Assembly: GCA_031283825.1 (NCBI GenBank)
Contig: JAITAZ010000243.1
Location: forward strand, 1-6,102
DNA length: 6,102 nucleotides
Source: Planctomycetaceae bacterium
GTDB lineage: Bacteria; Planctomycetota; Planctomycetia; Pirellulales; Thermoguttaceae
Reading direction: 5' to 3'
This document shows positions 6,014 through 6,102 of this stretch, piece after piece (positions within the stretch are counted from its first letter, which is position 1; the number at the start of each line of letters is the position of its first letter). The notes below the pieces were generated by a model. That model was not told where the DNA came from, did not search any database, and saw only the letters and a list, made by a program, of their open reading frames with translations. The position numbers were made by a program, and so were the translations under genes.

Positions 6014-6092
6014 TTTTATTAGGAACGCGGTCGTCTCGACCGCATATTTAGGCGTTTGTCATGCAGGCGGGACGCCCGCGTTCCTAATAAAA
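6014..6092. repeat. 79-bp compound palindromic repeat element
   Basis: The outer 17-bp arms are perfect inverted copies (6014-6030 and 6076-6092, containing ATTAGGAACGCGG and its complement). Inside are two GC-rich hairpins: 6027-6043 (7-bp stem GCGGTCG, 3-base loop) and 6067-6079 (5-bp stem GCGGG, 3-base loop). They share bases with the outer arms, so a long stem and a three-way cruciform are alternative folds. The centre 6044-6066 is unpaired. The GC content contrasts sharply with the surrounding AT-rich DNA. From memory, similar GGAACGCGG...CCGCGTTCC elements recur in planctomycete and cyanobacterial genomes. It resembles a REP/MITE-like non-autonomous repeat, and no flanking gene for its movement is visible. 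Confidence 0.75.
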
Positions 6093-6102
6093 TTAGTTTT
6101 TA

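Larger units (their letters stand above)
5740..6102. other. Gene-free region upstream of yajC
   Basis: No open frame of note is seen on either strand. The stretch should contain the yajC promoter, but I find no convincing -35/-10 pair on the minus strand. The best fragments are TTGTCA (minus strand, about 5801-5806) and AT-rich -10-like words without proper spacing. The right end is occupied by the palindromic element at 6014-6092. Confidence 0.6.

Noticed and set aside
6027..6079. Possible tRNA or CRISPR repeat in the GC-rich palindromes
   Set aside because: There is no acceptor stem, anticodon arm or CCA context, and no repeat-spacer periodicity; the structure is a compound inverted repeat.

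Overview
The window holds three complete genes, all on the minus strand: yajC, then a fused secDF, then a small HU/IHF-family DNA-binding protein gene (transcription runs from high to low coordinates). About a third of the window is gene-free, A+T-rich DNA carrying repeats and palindromes. The proteins point to a bacterium, most likely a low-GC planctomycete. SecD and SecF are one 1160-residue polypeptide, and its sequence around GIDLSGG, INPGGQREI and VAGDTR resembles what I remember of planctomycete SecDF. YajC sits directly upstream, and the HU protein has an [11 protein letters not shown] arm. The phylum is an inference from memory, not from a search.

Layout. 1-978 has no credible gene. 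It holds an 18-bp inverted repeat at the left edge, a three-copy 9-bp tandem repeat (197-223), and a family of degenerate ~110-bp direct repeats (289-979) that runs up to the stop codon of the HU gene. 979-1275 is the HU/IHF-family gene, with a good ribosome binding site. 1276-1515 is the gap to secDF, with short symmetric motifs and a weak hairpin that could end the sec transcript. 1516-4998 is secDF, with an unusual N-terminal extension: a membrane segment, a PESKSE-repeat and Pro/Thr-rich linker, then a His-rich stretch. 4999-5382 is a 384-bp gene-free spacer with clustered GATC/TTGATCAA motifs. 5383-5739 is yajC. 5740-6102 is gene-free and ends in a compound palindromic repeat (6014-6092).

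How the genes work together. YajC and SecDF are the accessory membrane complex of the Sec translocon: SecDF uses the proton-motive force to help pull proteins out of SecYEG, and YajC associates with it. The HU-like protein is a nucleoid protein with no obvious functional tie to secretion; it has its own ribosome binding site and is probably a separate unit.

The most unusual signals are these: the plus strand changes from C- and A-rich on the left to G- and T-rich on the right, with the change inside secDF; the repeat family downstream of the HU gene keeps a recognisable minus-strand reading frame; the right edge carries a three-part palindrome; and SecDF has a His-rich, repeat-bearing N-terminus. 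I see no tRNA, rRNA, CRISPR array, transposase or convincing new multi-gene system.
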